Origin: Alphaproteobacteria bacterium
Lineage (GTDB): Bacteria > Pseudomonadota > Alphaproteobacteria > Oceanibaculales > Oceanibaculaceae
NCBI GenBank assembly: GCA_018823745.1
Contig: JAHJHR010000018.1
Coordinates: forward strand, 1-64,000
Length of the DNA: 64,000 nt
Reading direction: 5' to 3'
Both the position numbers and the translations under genes were made by a program. Below the pieces are notes generated by a model. The model worked only from the letters and a program-made list of their open reading frames with translations, made no database searches and was not told the DNA's origin. Position 1 is the first letter of the stretch. Each line of letters opens with the position of its first letter. Positions 52,432 through 60,548 of this stretch are shown here, piece after piece.

Positions 52432-53835
52432 ATGCGAGGCTACGAGAAAATGATTTCACGGTTGGCGCCGGAATTCCGTCTTCCGGTCATCGCCGGCCTG
52501 ATCGTCTTCATCGCCGCCGTGGTGACGACCCAGCTTGCGTTGTGGATCGGCAACCGGGTCGGTGACCGGCAGCTGGAGAATGTCGCTCAGGTCTATCTCG
52601 ATGGGCTGATCGCGAATGTCGGCGTGATGCTCGAACAGGGCAATATCGAAGAGGTCGAGCAGCGTTTCGCCCGTGCCTTTATAGAGCAGCACGGGATTCG
52701 CGAAAAAGCCCTGCTGGTGCTCGATAAAGGCACGGGCAGGGTGATCCTGCAGGTTGGCGAAGTGTCGGTTATCGGCACGACCGCAGTGCAGGTCGCCCCT
52801 GGTGGCATGGCGCTTGACGAGGCGACCGGTATCGCCTGGGCCGGCCGGCAAGTCGCCGCCGCGCCCCATCTGCAGGTTGTTGCCGGGCTCGACGTCACAG
52901 AAACGCTGCAATCGCGCAGAAACCTGCGGATTGCTGTCATTTTTGTCGATCTGCTGATTGCGGCCCTGTGTGGCCTCGGCACCTATATCGCGCTGCGTCG
53001 GCTGTCACGGCCGATCAGCCATCTCATGCATCATCTCGATCATGCCGAGGGCAAGCCTGCGGCCATACCGGACGAGGTCATCCGGCAGGCCGACAAGCGC
53101 TCCGCCATTCTGCTGGCCGCTTTCAACCGCATGGTCGGCGGGGTGAGCGAGCGCGAGGCGCTGGCGGCCCAGCTGGCCGAGCGCGAACAGGCCTCAGCCC
53201 TGGGCCGGCTGACGGCAACCATCGCGCATGAGGTGCGCAACCCGCTGGGCGGTATGGCGACCAGTGTCTCGACGCTAAAGCGCTTCGGCGCCGATCAGGC
53301 GGTGCGGCAGGAAGCCATCGGCCTTCTGGAACGCGGCATCGAGACCATCGACGGCATCGTCACCAGCACGTTGAACCTGTATCGCCCGGAGGAAGAAAGA
53401 CGCCTGTCCCGCGCCGATTTCGACGATCTGGCGCATCTGGTCCGGCCGGCGGCGGCGAAAGGCCAGGTTCTGCTCGACTGGCGCATCGACCTGCCCGAAG
53501 CCGTGTCGCTGGGGGCGCTGGCGGTGCGCCAGGTCCTGCTGAATCTGCTGCTGAATGCCTGTGCTGCCAGCCCGCCAGGCGGGAAGGTCACGCTGGAAGC
53601 CTTTACGTCAGGCCCCAATCTGGTGTGTATCGTGAGCGATGAGGGCAGCGGGATGGAGCCGGGGCGCGCCGACCGGCTCTCCGGCCTGACCGCGGACGCA
53701 CCGGAATCGAAAAGACTGGGCATGGATGTCATCGTCAACCTGATGGGCAGTCTCGACGGCTGCGCCTCGGTGCAGAGCGAGACGGAGACGGGAACCGTGA
53801 TCCGCGTCACCATTCCACTTGGAGATTCCCTGTGA
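52432..53835 (+). CDS. NtrB-like sensor histidine kinase
   Basis: A 467-residue membrane kinase. Helix 1 (LPVIAGLIVFIAAVVTTQLA) and helix 2 (IAVIFVDLLIAALCGLGTYI) enclose a periplasmic sensor of about 130 residues. HAMP-like residues follow, then the H box TATIAHEVRNPLGGMATSVS, the N box LLNLLLNACAASPPGG and the G1 box VSDEGSGMEPG. The ATP lid is short. GGGAGCG precedes the ATG, 50 bp after the Usp gene. The stop overlaps the NtrC-type regulator gene by four bases. The signal may be Na+, pH or membrane energy state, judging by the neighbours. Confidence 0.9.
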   Translation: MRGYEKMISRLAPEFRLPVIAGLIVFIAAVVTTQLALWIGNRVGDRQLENVAQVYLDGLIANVGVMLEQGNIEEVEQRFARAFIEQHGIREKALLVLDKGTGRVILQVGEVSVIGTTAVQVAPGGMALDEATGIAWAGRQVAAAPHLQVVAGLDVTETLQSRRNLRIAVIFVDLLIAALCGLGTYIALRRLSRPISHLMHHLDHAEGKPAAIPDEVIRQADKRSAILLAAFNRMVGGVSEREALAAQLAEREQASALGRLTATIAHEVRNPLGGMATSVSTLKRFGADQAVRQEAIGLLERGIETIDGIVTSTLNLYRPEEERRLSRADFDDLAHLVRPAAAKGQVLLDWRIDLPEAVSLGALAVRQVLLNLLLNACAASPPGGKVTLEAFTSGPNLVCIVSDEGSGMEPGRADRLSGLTADAPESKRLGMDVIVNLMGSLDGCASVQSETETGTVIRVTIPLGDSL

Positions 53836-55145
53836 CCGACGGGGCATCGATTCTGGTCATCGAGGATGACCCCATTCTGGGGCCGGCACTGGTCCAGCGT
53901 CTGAGGCTGGAGGGGTTCGCACCGCGTCTGGCGACCGACGGCGCAACGGCGCTGAAGGTGCTGCTGCAGCATCCGCCGGCTGCGGTGGTCAGCGACATCC
54001 GACTGCCTGACATGACCGGGGAAGATGTGTTCAAGCACGCCCTGGATGGCGTCGGCCAGGTGCCGACCTTCTTCATTACCGCTTTCGGCGATATCTCCCA
54101 GGCCATCCGGCTGGTGAAGGCCGGGGCGAAGGATTACCTGGTGAAACCGGTCGATATAGATGCGCTGGTCTCGCAACTCTCGGATGCCTGTGCTGCAGCC
54201 GATATAGTGGAGGAAAACAGCCTGGGCCAATCGCCGGCAATCAGCGGCGTGGAGGCCATCCTGCGACGGATTGCACCGCTCGATCTGCCGGTACTGCTGC
54301 TGGGTGAGACCGGATCGGGCAAGGAAGTGGCCGCGCGTTTCCTGCATCGAGTGGCGGGTGGCCCGGCAACCGGCTTTGTAGCGGTGAATTGCGCGGCGAT
54401 CCCGCATGAGCTGGTCGAAAGCACCCTGTTCGGCCATGAACGCGGTGCGTTCACCGGCGCGGTTGCCCGGCGACCCGGTCTTGTCGACCAGGCCGCGGGG
54501 GGCATCTTGTTCCTCGATGAAATCGCCGAATTGCCGCTGGATCTGCAACCGAAACTGCTGCGCCTGATCCAGGAAGGCACGTATCTGCCGGTCGGGGCAC
54601 AAACCGAGAAAAACTTCACCGGGCGGATTGTCTGCGCCACGCATACCGATCTGAAAGCGGCGGTGCAGGCCGGTCTTTTTCGGGAAGACCTGTATTTCCG
54701 GATCAATGTCGTCGAGGTGACGATTCCGCCCCTGCGCGAGCGTGGGGAGGATATCGCGGCCCTGGCGGAGCATTTCCGCGAGGCGGCCATACAGCGCTTC
54801 CGGGCGCCGCATCGCGCGCTGGACCCGGCAGCCCTTGGGGCCATGCGGGCCTATGACTGGCCCGGCAATGTGCGGGAATTGCGCAACCGGATAGAACGCG
54901 CCGTCGCCCTCTGCGATGGCCCACTGATCCGCATTGCCGATCTGTTTCCCGAGGACGGTCTGGCGGCCAGCCAGCGCGATTCCGCCGATGCCGGGCTGGA
55001 GGATGCCGTCGACAGCGTGGTGCGGGGGCGGATCGAGGCCGCCTTGCGCCAGGCGGGCGGCAATAAATCGGAGGCGGCGCGGCTGCTGAAGGTCTCGCGC
55101 ACCACGCTGTGGAAGAAAATCCGCCAGCTCGATATTACCACCTGA
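53832..55145 (+). CDS. NtrC-family sigma-54 activator
   Basis: A 437-residue enhancer-binding protein starting at GTG. The receiver domain has IEDDP, the phospho-aspartate in VVSDIRLPDMTGED and the lysine in AKDYLVKPVDI. The AAA+ domain has Walker A LLGETGSGKEVAARFLH, the sigma-54 contact loop FGHERGAFTGA, Walker B GGILFLDEIAELPLDLQ and the arginine finger region. The Fis-type HTH is GGNKSEAARLLKVSRTTLWK. It is complete, so it can open sigma-54 promoters such as the one in front of mrpA in the same cluster. Confidence 0.95.
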   Translation: MTDGASILVIEDDPILGPALVQRLRLEGFAPRLATDGATALKVLLQHPPAAVVSDIRLPDMTGEDVFKHALDGVGQVPTFFITAFGDISQAIRLVKAGAKDYLVKPVDIDALVSQLSDACAAADIVEENSLGQSPAISGVEAILRRIAPLDLPVLLLGETGSGKEVAARFLHRVAGGPATGFVAVNCAAIPHELVESTLFGHERGAFTGAVARRPGLVDQAAGGILFLDEIAELPLDLQPKLLRLIQEGTYLPVGAQTEKNFTGRIVCATHTDLKAAVQAGLFREDLYFRINVVEVTIPPLRERGEDIAALAEHFREAAIQRFRAPHRALDPAALGAMRAYDWPGNVRELRNRIERAVALCDGPLIRIADLFPEDGLAASQRDSADAGLEDAVDSVVRGRIEAALRQAGGNKSEAARLLKVSRTTLWKKIRQLDITT

Positions 55146-55232
55146 CACAAGGCTGGACAGGAAGCAGCGGGCGCTCTACTGCGGTAATCAGAGTCTCATC
55201 GACTCCTGTTTCATCCCCATGGCGGAGTCTCC

Positions 55233-57062
55233 ATGGACGGTCTTGTCTTCCAGGTTATCGGTTTCCTGCTGGCCGCGATCATCGCGCCACCTTTGTTCAA
55301 GCGGCTCGGCTTCGGGGTTGTGGTCGGTTATCTGTGCGCCGGCATCCTGATCGGCCCGCACGGATTCAGGGTGTTTCCCGATCCTGAGGCGGTGATGGAT
55401 GTCGCGCAGCTGGGCATCGTGCTGCTGCTGTTTGTCATCGGCCTGGATACGCGGATCTCGAAGCTGATCGCCCTGCGCGGCGATATCATGGGGCTGGGCA
55501 TCGGGCAGGTCGGGCTGACCACGCTGGCGCTTGCCGGCCTTGCTGTGTGGTGCGGCCTCAGCGTTTCCGCCGCCTTGCTGGTCGGTTTCGCCTTCGCCTT
55601 GTCGGGTACCGCCATCGCGCTGCAGATCCTCGACGAGCGCGGCGACCTGCCATCGCGCTATGGCCAGCGCAGCTTTGCCGTGCTGCTGACCCAGGACATG
55701 CTGACCGTGCCCGTGCTGGCGCTGGTGCCGATCCTGTTCCTGGGCGGCGGTGGCACCAGTGCCACTGGCAGCCCGATGGGCGACGCGCTGCTGGCGATCG
55801 GCACGATTGCCGGGATCATCCTGAGCGGGCGCTATCTGCTCGATCCGATCTTCCGCATCATCGCGGCCTCCGGCGCGCGCGAGGTGATGACGGCGGCGGC
55901 TCTGCTGGTCGTTCTCGGCGCGGCGCTGGCGGCCAGCGTGGCCGGCATCTCGATGGCGCTGGGGGCTTTCCTGGCCGGGGTGATGCTGGCTGAATCCTCT
56001 TATCGCCATCAGATACAGGCGGATGTCGAACCGTTTCGTGGGCTGCTGCTGGCGCTGTTCTTCATGAGCATCGGCATGATCATTCCGGTCGCCACCGTGC
56101 TGGGCGAGGCCTTCACGCTGGGCCTGTTGCTGCTGGGCTATCTGGCGTTGAAGGTTCTGGTCGTTGCCGGTGTCGCAATGGCGCTGGGGTCATCGCGCGC
56201 GGAGGCCCTGCGGATCGGGCTGCTGCTGGCCGCTGCCGGCGAATTTGCCTTTGTGCTGGTTCCGGTGGCGGGTGGTGCCGGCCTGATCGACAGCGATACA
56301 GCCGGGCGGCTGATCGCACTGGCGGCGCTGTCGATGATCGTGATGCCGCCTGTGGCGATGGCAAGCGAGGGGCTGATCCGCCGGTTCCGGCGCGTCGAGG
56401 CCGGGCCGGAAGAGGATTACGAGGGGGCCAATGGTACGGTCCTGGTGATCGGCTTCGGCCGGGTGGGCCAGATCGCTTCGCAGATATTGCTGTCGCAGGA
56501 GGTCGAGGCGACGCTGATCGACTACAACCCGGATCGCATCAAATCCGCAGCGCGGTTCGGCTTTAAGGTCTATTACGGCGATGGCCGGCGCATTGACGTG
56601 CTGCATGCGGCCGGTGCCAGCCAGGCGCGGGTCATTCTGGTCTGCCTGGGCGATCCGAATGAGTCGCTGGCGATCTGTGCGCAATTGCGCCGGGTCTGCC
56701 CGAATACGCGGATCTATGCCACCGCCTATGACCGGACCCATGCCATCGCCCTGATGGAGGCGGGGATCGACTTCCAGATCCGGGAAACCTTCGACGCCGC
56801 CATCATTGCCGGACGGGAGGTGCTGCTGGCGCTGGGAATCGACCCGGAACGGGCCGCCGAGGTCGAGGCCGATGTGCGGCAGCGCGATGCGGATCGTCTG
56901 GCCTTGCAGCGGCTTCAGGGCATTGAGGCCGGCATCGACCTGATGCACCAGAAAACCATGCTGCCGGAGCCGCTGAAACAGCCGGATCACCTGATAGAAC
57001 CGGTGGACCTGATGAACGATACCGTGCCGGATGACCCGGATACCGTGCCACGAAAGGCTTGA
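55233..57062 (+). CDS. KefC/KefB-type cation:proton antiporter with TrkA-N domain
   Basis: A 609-residue protein. Residues 1-~385 are a CPA2 antiporter with about twelve helices and the motifs GYLCAGILIGPHGF, LLFVIGLDTRISKL and FALSGTAIALQILDERGDLP. Residues ~400-520 are a TrkA-N Rossmann domain (TVLVIGFGRVGQIASQILLS, LIDYNPDRIKSA, YYGDGRRIDVL) that binds NAD(H). The family exports K+ in exchange for H+, gated by nucleotide or glutathione adducts. GGAG lies just upstream of the ATG, 87 bp after the NtrC-type gene. It extends the ion-homeostasis theme of the cluster. Confidence 0.92.
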   Translation: MDGLVFQVIGFLLAAIIAPPLFKRLGFGVVVGYLCAGILIGPHGFRVFPDPEAVMDVAQLGIVLLLFVIGLDTRISKLIALRGDIMGLGIGQVGLTTLALAGLAVWCGLSVSAALLVGFAFALSGTAIALQILDERGDLPSRYGQRSFAVLLTQDMLTVPVLALVPILFLGGGGTSATGSPMGDALLAIGTIAGIILSGRYLLDPIFRIIAASGAREVMTAAALLVVLGAALAASVAGISMALGAFLAGVMLAESSYRHQIQADVEPFRGLLLALFFMSIGMIIPVATVLGEAFTLGLLLLGYLALKVLVVAGVAMALGSSRAEALRIGLLLAAAGEFAFVLVPVAGGAGLIDSDTAGRLIALAALSMIVMPPVAMASEGLIRRFRRVEAGPEEDYEGANGTVLVIGFGRVGQIASQILLSQEVEATLIDYNPDRIKSAARFGFKVYYGDGRRIDVLHAAGASQARVILVCLGDPNESLAICAQLRRVCPNTRIYATAYDRTHAIALMEAGIDFQIRETFDAAIIAGREVLLALGIDPERAAEVEADVRQRDADRLALQRLQGIEAGIDLMHQKTMLPEPLKQPDHLIEPVDLMNDTVPDDPDTVPRKA

Positions 57063-57093
57063 CGGCACTGGCCTAATCGCCACAAGATGTAGT

Positions 57094-57284
57094 CGTCACG
57101 GTGTCCCGGATGTCCGCATTTGGGACTAATAGGGAACCCGGTGCGCCGCCGCAGACGGCAATGCCGGGGCTGCCCCCGCAACTGTAAGCGGCGAGTTTGT
57201 CTCCTTATCTTGCCACTGGTGCGCCTGTCACTGGGAAGGCCGGAGGCAAGCTGGGACCCGCGAGCCAGGAGACCTGCCGTGACG
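57094..57284 (+). ncRNA. Cobalamin riboswitch upstream of nrdAB
   Basis: P1 is a perfect 8-bp helix, CGTCACGG (57094-57101) with CCGTGACG (57277-57284). The core has the expected blocks in order: GGGAACCCGGTG (57132 region), GCCGGGGCTGCCCCCGCAAC with TGTAAGCGG, CTGGGAAGGCCGG, and GAGCCAGGAGACCTGCC, the B12 box, at 57262-57277. Adenosylcobalamin binding normally represses the gene downstream, here class I ribonucleotide reductase. Confidence 0.92.
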
Positions 57285-57368
57285 CAGTGACGAGTCCGAG
57301 GGCGGGGTGTCCCTGTAGGCGGCTTGCATCGTATTGGGTCTGTCCCGCCGGTGCCATGCCTTCTGCGC

Positions 57369-57392
57369 CCCCGTCCGACAGCAATTACGGGG
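57369..57392 (+). promoter_or_regulatory. Hairpin that can mask the nrdA ribosome-binding site
   Basis: CCCCGT (57369-57374) pairs with ACGGGG (57387-57392) across a 12-base loop. The right arm is the only GGGG-type ribosome-binding element before the nrdA ATG at 57399. It is a plausible translational switch of the riboswitch; alternative pairings were not computed. Confidence 0.45.
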
Positions 57393-57398
57393 TGCCGA

Positions 57399-59363
57399 AT
57401 GTCTTCTCTCGCTTTCGATTTCGACCATGACGGCCATCTGGTGCCCCAGAGTTCCGGCGGCGTGGGCAGCGTGCCGCTTGCGCGCCGCCCGGCGCCCTTG
57501 CCGCCCGAGCAGCCCCGCCAGGAAGCTTTCCGGCTGGAGCGCAAGGCGCCGCTTCCCGGCCCGCTGGCGATCCGCCCCAAGCCATCCGACCTGGTGCTGG
57601 ACCGCAGCCGCGACGATCTGCTGACCGCCTTCGGCAAGGCAACGCTGATGGACCGCTATCTGCTGGCGGGCGAAAGCTTCCAGGACATGTTTGCCCGCGT
57701 TTCCTGCGCCTTTGCCGACGATGTCGTGCATGCGCAGCGCCTGTATGACGCGATGTCGCGGCTGTGGTTCATGCCGGCGACGCCGGTGCTGTCGAATGGC
57801 GGCACGACGCGCGGCCTGCCGATTTCCTGCTTCCTGAATTCCGTGCCGGATTCGCTGACCGGCATCGTGCGCACCTGGAACGAGAATGTCGCCCTGGCCT
57901 CCAATGGCGGTGGCATTGGCACCTATTGGGGCCAGGTCCGCTCCATCGGCGAGGCGGTGAAGGGGGCGGGCGAGACCTCGGGCATCATCCCCTTCATCCA
58001 TGTCATGGACGGGCTGACGCTGGCGATCAGCCAGGGCTCGCTGCGGCGCGGCTCGGCGGCGGTCTATCTCGATATCCACCATCCGGAGATCGAGGAATTC
58101 CTGGAAATCCGCAAGGCGTCGGGCGATTTCAACCGTAAGGGCCTGAACCTGCATCACGGCATTAACGTAACCGACGAATTCATGCAGGCGGTTCAGGACG
58201 GCGCGATGTTCGGGCTGAAAAGCCCGAAGAATGGCGAGGTTCTGCGCCAGGTGAACGCCCGCCAGCTCTGGCAGCGCATCCTGGAGACGCGTCTGCAAAC
58301 CGGCGAGCCCTATCTTCTGTTCATCGATGCGGTGAACCGGGCGTTGCCGAAGCACCAGCAGAAGCTGGGGCTGAAGGTCACCACCTCCAATCTGTGCAGC
58401 GAGATCACGCTGGCCACCGGGGCCGACCATGCCGGCGAGGAACGCACCGCTGTGTGCTGCCTGTCCTCGCTGAATGTCGAGACCTGGGACGAGTGGAACG
58501 CCGAGCCGGGCTTCATCGAGGATGTGCTGCGCTTCCTCGACAATGTGCTCAGCCATTTCATCGATGTGGCGCCGGACGGCATGGAGCGGGCGAAATACTC
58601 CGCCATGCGCGAACGCTCGGTCGGCCTCGGCGTCATGGGCTTCCATTCCTTCCTGCAGGCCAATGGCATCCCGTTCGAGAGCGCGCTGGCGAAATCCTGG
58701 AATTTCCGCATCTTCCGCAAGATCCGGCGCGAGGCCGATGCTGCCTCCGTGGCGCTGGCCGAGGAGCGGGGGCCGTGCCCGGACGCGCAGGAAGCCGGCA
58801 TGAAGGCCCGCTTCAGCCACAAGATCGCCATCGCGCCGACCGCCTCGATCAGCATCATCTGCGGCGGCACCAGCGCCGGCATCGAGCCTATCCCGGCCAA
58901 TATCTATACCCACAAGACGCTGTCGGGGGCGTTTTCCGTGCGCAACCGTCATCTTGAGGATTTGCTTGAAGAAAAGGGTCATAACACCCCGGAAATCTGG
59001 CAATCCATCGTCGAGCAGGAAGGCTCCGTCCAGCATCTGGACTGCCTGAGCGAGGATGAGAAGGCGACCTATCGTACCGCCTTCGAGATCGACCAGCGCT
59101 GGATCATCGACCTGGCGGCCGACCGCACGCCCTTCATCTGCCAGAGCCAGTCGCTGAACCTGTTCCTGCCGGCCGATATCGCCAAATGGGATCTGCATAT
59201 GCTGCACTGGTCGGCCTGGAAGCGCGGCATGAAGAGCCTGTATTACTGCCGCTCCAAATCGATCAGCCGCGCGGCCTTCGCCGGCAAGCTGGAGGAGGGC
59301 GACAAGCCCGTCTTCGACAATACCGACCCGACCGATTACGAGGAGTGCCTGGCATGTCAATAA
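57399..59363 (+). CDS. nrdA: Class I ribonucleoside-diphosphate reductase alpha subunit
   Basis: A 654-residue large subunit that reduces ribonucleotides to deoxyribonucleotides. Active-site cysteines and neighbours are in GLPISCFLNSV, VTTSNLCSEITLATG (the N-x-C-x-E radical motif) and the C-terminal CxxC of EECLACQ; the tyrosine pair for radical transfer is in KSLYYCRSK. The substrate loop is GGGIGTYWG. The N-terminus is only ~78 proline-rich residues before the first core helix, and no ATP-cone is visible, so overall-activity control by dATP is not expected here. The start follows the riboswitch; nrdB overlaps its end by 10 bases. Confidence 0.95.
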   Translation: MSSLAFDFDHDGHLVPQSSGGVGSVPLARRPAPLPPEQPRQEAFRLERKAPLPGPLAIRPKPSDLVLDRSRDDLLTAFGKATLMDRYLLAGESFQDMFARVSCAFADDVVHAQRLYDAMSRLWFMPATPVLSNGGTTRGLPISCFLNSVPDSLTGIVRTWNENVALASNGGGIGTYWGQVRSIGEAVKGAGETSGIIPFIHVMDGLTLAISQGSLRRGSAAVYLDIHHPEIEEFLEIRKASGDFNRKGLNLHHGINVTDEFMQAVQDGAMFGLKSPKNGEVLRQVNARQLWQRILETRLQTGEPYLLFIDAVNRALPKHQQKLGLKVTTSNLCSEITLATGADHAGEERTAVCCLSSLNVETWDEWNAEPGFIEDVLRFLDNVLSHFIDVAPDGMERAKYSAMRERSVGLGVMGFHSFLQANGIPFESALAKSWNFRIFRKIRREADAASVALAEERGPCPDAQEAGMKARFSHKIAIAPTASISIICGGTSAGIEPIPANIYTHKTLSGAFSVRNRHLEDLLEEKGHNTPEIWQSIVEQEGSVQHLDCLSEDEKATYRTAFEIDQRWIIDLAADRTPFICQSQSLNLFLPADIAKWDLHMLHWSAWKRGMKSLYYCRSKSISRAAFAGKLEEGDKPVFDNTDPTDYEECLACQ

Positions 59364-60451
59364 TCGGCATCGGCCATATTGACCCGCGCGAGCTGATCGG
59401 CACCGGCAAAGTCGGCCTGCTGACCTCGACCGGCACCTATGACGTGAATCGCTACAGCTGGGCCTATGACTACTGGAAGCGCCAGCAGCAGACCCACTGG
59501 ATGGGCGAGGAAGTGCCGCTGGGCGGCGACATCAAGGATTGGGCGTCGGACCGCGTCAGTGATTCCGAGCGCGCGCTGCTGACGCAGATTTTTCGCTTCT
59601 TCACCCAGTCGGATGTCGAGGTCGGCGATAATTACCTGAAGCGCTATATCCCGATCTTTCAGCCGCTTGAGCTGCAGATGATGATGGCCGCTTTCTCCAA
59701 CATGGAGACGGTGCATATCGACGCCTATGCGCTGCTGCTGAAGACTCTGGGCATGCCGCAATCGGAATTCGAGGCGTTCCGCGACTATGGCGAGATGCGC
59801 GCCAAGGCCGATTACATGCATACGTTCGGCGTCGGTACCGTGTCCGATGTGGCGCGCACCCTGGCGATGTTCGGCGCCTTCACCGAGGGCATGAGCCTGT
59901 TCGCCAGCTTCGCCATGCTGCTGAACTTCCCGCGCCACAACAAGATGAACGGCATGGGGCAGATCGTCTCCTGGTCGGTGCGCGACGAGAGCCTGCATTG
60001 CGAGGGCATCGTGCGGCTGTACCATGAGTGGCACCGCGAGACCGGGGCCGTCACCGCCGCCGTGCGCGACGACATCATCGACGTCGCCAAGACCATGGTG
60101 CGGCTGGAGGAGCGCTTCATCGACCTTGCCTTCGGCCTCGGCCAGATCGAGGGCATGACCGGCGACGACATCAAATCCTATGTCCGCTATATCGCCGACT
60201 GGCGCCTGACCCAACTGAAGCTGCCGACCGTCTTCGGCTATTTCGAGCAGACCGATACTGGCTATCAGCAGCTGCGCCCGCATCCGCTGCCCTGGCTCGT
60301 CGAAATCCTGAACGGCGTGGAGCACGCCAATTTCTTCGAACAGCGCGCCACCGAATATTCCAAGGGCGCCAGCCGCGGCAGCTGGGATGGCGAAGAGGGC
60401 GTCTGGGCGATGTTCGAAAAGCAGGGGGTGGCACGTCAATCGGCACTGTAA
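59354..60451 (+). CDS. nrdB: Class I ribonucleoside-diphosphate reductase beta subunit
   Basis: A 365-residue ferritin-like radical subunit. Iron ligands and the radical tyrosine are in SNMETVHIDAYALLL, where E-x-x-H-x-x-x-Y keeps the tyrosine of class Ia enzymes, so it is not a class Ic protein with Phe or Leu there. Further ligands are in SWSVRDESLHCEGIVRL. The start at 59354 lies inside the end of nrdA, which couples translation. Both genes need oxygen, and the riboswitch should switch them off when cobalamin suffices for a class II enzyme elsewhere. Confidence 0.95.
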   Translation: MSIIGIGHIDPRELIGTGKVGLLTSTGTYDVNRYSWAYDYWKRQQQTHWMGEEVPLGGDIKDWASDRVSDSERALLTQIFRFFTQSDVEVGDNYLKRYIPIFQPLELQMMMAAFSNMETVHIDAYALLLKTLGMPQSEFEAFRDYGEMRAKADYMHTFGVGTVSDVARTLAMFGAFTEGMSLFASFAMLLNFPRHNKMNGMGQIVSWSVRDESLHCEGIVRLYHEWHRETGAVTAAVRDDIIDVAKTMVRLEERFIDLAFGLGQIEGMTGDDIKSYVRYIADWRLTQLKLPTVFGYFEQTDTGYQQLRPHPLPWLVEILNGVEHANFFEQRATEYSKGASRGSWDGEEGVWAMFEKQGVARQSAL

Positions 60452-60502
60452 TGCGTGCCGATGAAACTTCTCGGCGAGAAAAGCGTTTCCTGTAGGAAAA
60501 CA

Positions 60503-60525
60503 AGACCAAACTTCTGGTTTGGTCT
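60503..60525 (+). terminator. Hairpin after nrdB without T-run
   Basis: A perfect 9-bp stem AGACCAAAC (60503-60511) / GTTTGGTCT (60517-60525) with a 5-base loop lies 51 bp after nrdB. No T-run follows, so it may protect the nrdAB mRNA end or slow elongation rather than terminate alone. Confidence 0.45.
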
Positions 60526-60548
60526 GCGCTGATATCGCGTGAGGAAAC

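Noticed and set aside
55158..55172. GG-N10-GC pattern upstream of the KefC gene as a second sigma-54 promoter
   Set aside because: Only the two doublets match; the surrounding TGGCAC and TTGC bases are absent, unlike the site before mrpA.
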